Shown: positions 5,153 through 5,945 of the stretch, piece by piece
How positions within the stretch are numbered: position 1 is the stretch's first letter
Layout: the number at the start of each line of letters is the position of its first letter
From: Bacteroidetes bacterium UBA7688
GTDB lineage: Bacteria > Bacteroidota > Bacteroidia > Chitinophagales > Chitinophagaceae
DNA length: 5,945 nucleotides
NCBI GenBank assembly: GCA_002482815.1
Contig: DLGS01000046.1
Location: 1-5,945, forward strand
Direction of reading: 5' to 3'
Notes under the pieces: model-generated
The model's database searches: none
What the model saw: the letters and a program-made list of their open reading frames with translations, nothing else
Told to the model about the DNA's origin: nothing
Program-made: the position numbers and the translations under genes

Positions 5153-5945
5153 TTAGAATAATTTGATAAAACGAGGGTTGATGTACTTGTTGTTATCTCT
5201 TACAAAATCAAATCCCAGTGTTACTTCGTGAGAACCACTGTTATAACCATTCAACACTTTGGTGGCATAATCATAAGAATAACCAACGTTGATATTTTTG
5301 GTAGCCTGCAAATGAACAATTGCTGCAACAGACTGATCGGTACGGTAAGTAGCACCAATCATTACACGGTCATAGAAAATTGCTGAAAGGTTGAAATCCG
5401 CACTGGCCGGCAGGTTGTAAGTACCGTTACCTGCATAACGGAACAATACCTGTGGCTCCAGTTTGAAACTTTCGCTCAGTGTAAAAACGTATCCACCGCT
5501 CAGGTAATAAGAACGCACCTGTTTGTTTTGATCGCTGTTGGCAGCCTTGTTGTCTTTGTCATATTTATTTTCCAACAGGTTGGGTACAGAAGCACCGAGG
5601 TAGAATTTATCTCCGCGCCAGTAAACACCTGCACCAAAGTTGGGCAACATCTCATTCTTCAGGTCTTTGGTCAAAGACGCATCACCCGATTGAAAAGGAT
5701 TCAGCTCGCTGTATTTAGCAGACAACATTGACGTTCCAGCCTGCAAACCGAAAGACAACATTGAGTTTTTCATCTTGATACGGTAAGCATAGTAAGCCAT
5801 GATGTTGGTGTTGTTCAGCACACCTGCGGTTTCGTTGTTAACACTCAGACCGAGTGCTACGTGACGAAATGGCTTCATATAACTACCCACAGGGCCATCG
5901 ATGCTTACACTGAAGTTGCGCGGAGCCCCATCAATGCCCACCCAT
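5153..5945 (-). CDS. PorP/SprF-family type IX secretion outer-membrane protein, 5' end outside the window
   Basis: The visible 263 residues run to a TAA (complement of 5153-5155) and remain open at the right edge. The first codons read W-V-G-I-D-G-A-P-R, the start of the 'QWvG.dGaP....S.DgP' signature of the PorP/SprF family, so the GTG at 5941 is an internal valine and not a start. Family members are usually about 300-350 residues, so roughly 40-80 residues with the signal peptide are missing. Many strand-like segments are present, such as MLSFGLQAGTSMLSAKY, NFGAGVYWRGDKFYLGASVPNLL, YYLSGGYVFTL, VMIGATYRTDQSVAAIVHLQAT and INVGYSYDYAT. The C-terminus has SGSHEVTLGFDF then NPRFIKLF, also typical of the family. 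PorP/SprF proteins act in the outer membrane with the type IX secretion system, in some cases holding or exporting gliding adhesins. The stop is 33 bases upstream of the PorE-like start, so the two genes are almost surely co-transcribed. Confidence 0.92.
   Translation of the reverse strand, partial: WVGIDGAPRNFSVSIDGPVGSYMKPFRHVALGLSVNNETAGVLNNTNIMAYYAYRIKMKNSMLSFGLQAGTSMLSAKYSELNPFQSGDASLTKDLKNEMLPNFGAGVYWRGDKFYLGASVPNLLENKYDKDNKAANSDQNKQVRSYYLSGGYVFTLSESFKLEPQVLFRYAGNGTYNLPASADFNLSAIFYDRVMIGATYRTDQSVAAIVHLQATKNINVGYSYDYATKVLNGYNSGSHEVTLGFDFVRDNNKYINPRFIKLF

Overview
The window looks like chromosomal DNA from a member of the Bacteroidota. The right half carries a PorP/SprF-family outer-membrane protein and a PorE-like protein built of TPR, PD40 propeller, carboxypeptidase-regulatory-like and OmpA domains; this pairing is typical of the type IX secretion and gliding machinery of that phylum. 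Other signs agree: signal peptides end in the 'FAQ' or 'FSQ' style, small outer-membrane barrel genes are present, and Shine-Dalgarno sequences are mostly absent. I cannot place it below phylum with confidence.

Layout. (1) Bases 1-518, plus strand: the 3' part of an outer-membrane beta-barrel gene that enters from the left, followed by a weak hairpin. (2) Bases 634-1350, plus strand: a complete secreted, probably beta-barrel protein of unknown function. (3) Bases 1364-1993: an accessory-looking patch with three copies of a short GTTCGGGATGCCC-type repeat, a small three-helix membrane protein gene on the minus strand between two of them, and a composite non-coding block of hairpins and short tandem repeats. 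(4) Bases 2046-2648, minus strand: a secreted protein with a beta-sandwich-like middle and a cysteine-rich C-terminal domain (CPGC, LGGC, W-F-CKRD). (5) Bases 2851-2885: a textbook intrinsic terminator for the right-hand operon. (6) Bases 2906-5945, minus strand: the operon porP/sprF-like (5' end outside the window) then porE-like, 33 bases apart.

Function. The two right-hand genes probably act together at the cell envelope: the PorP-like barrel would sit in the outer membrane, and the PorE-like protein would tie it to peptidoglycan through its OmpA domain while its propeller and TPR domains contact partners. In this phylum such pairs often lie downstream of a large surface protein gene with a gliding-motility-type C-terminal sorting domain, so one may lie just right of the window. 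The left and middle genes have no obvious link to that pair. By eye they and the repeat patch are more AT-rich than the operon, which fits a variable region next to a conserved operon. I see no tRNA, rRNA, CRISPR array, transposase or integrase. The most unusual material is the repeat patch at 1364-1993, but nothing seen proves a new system.
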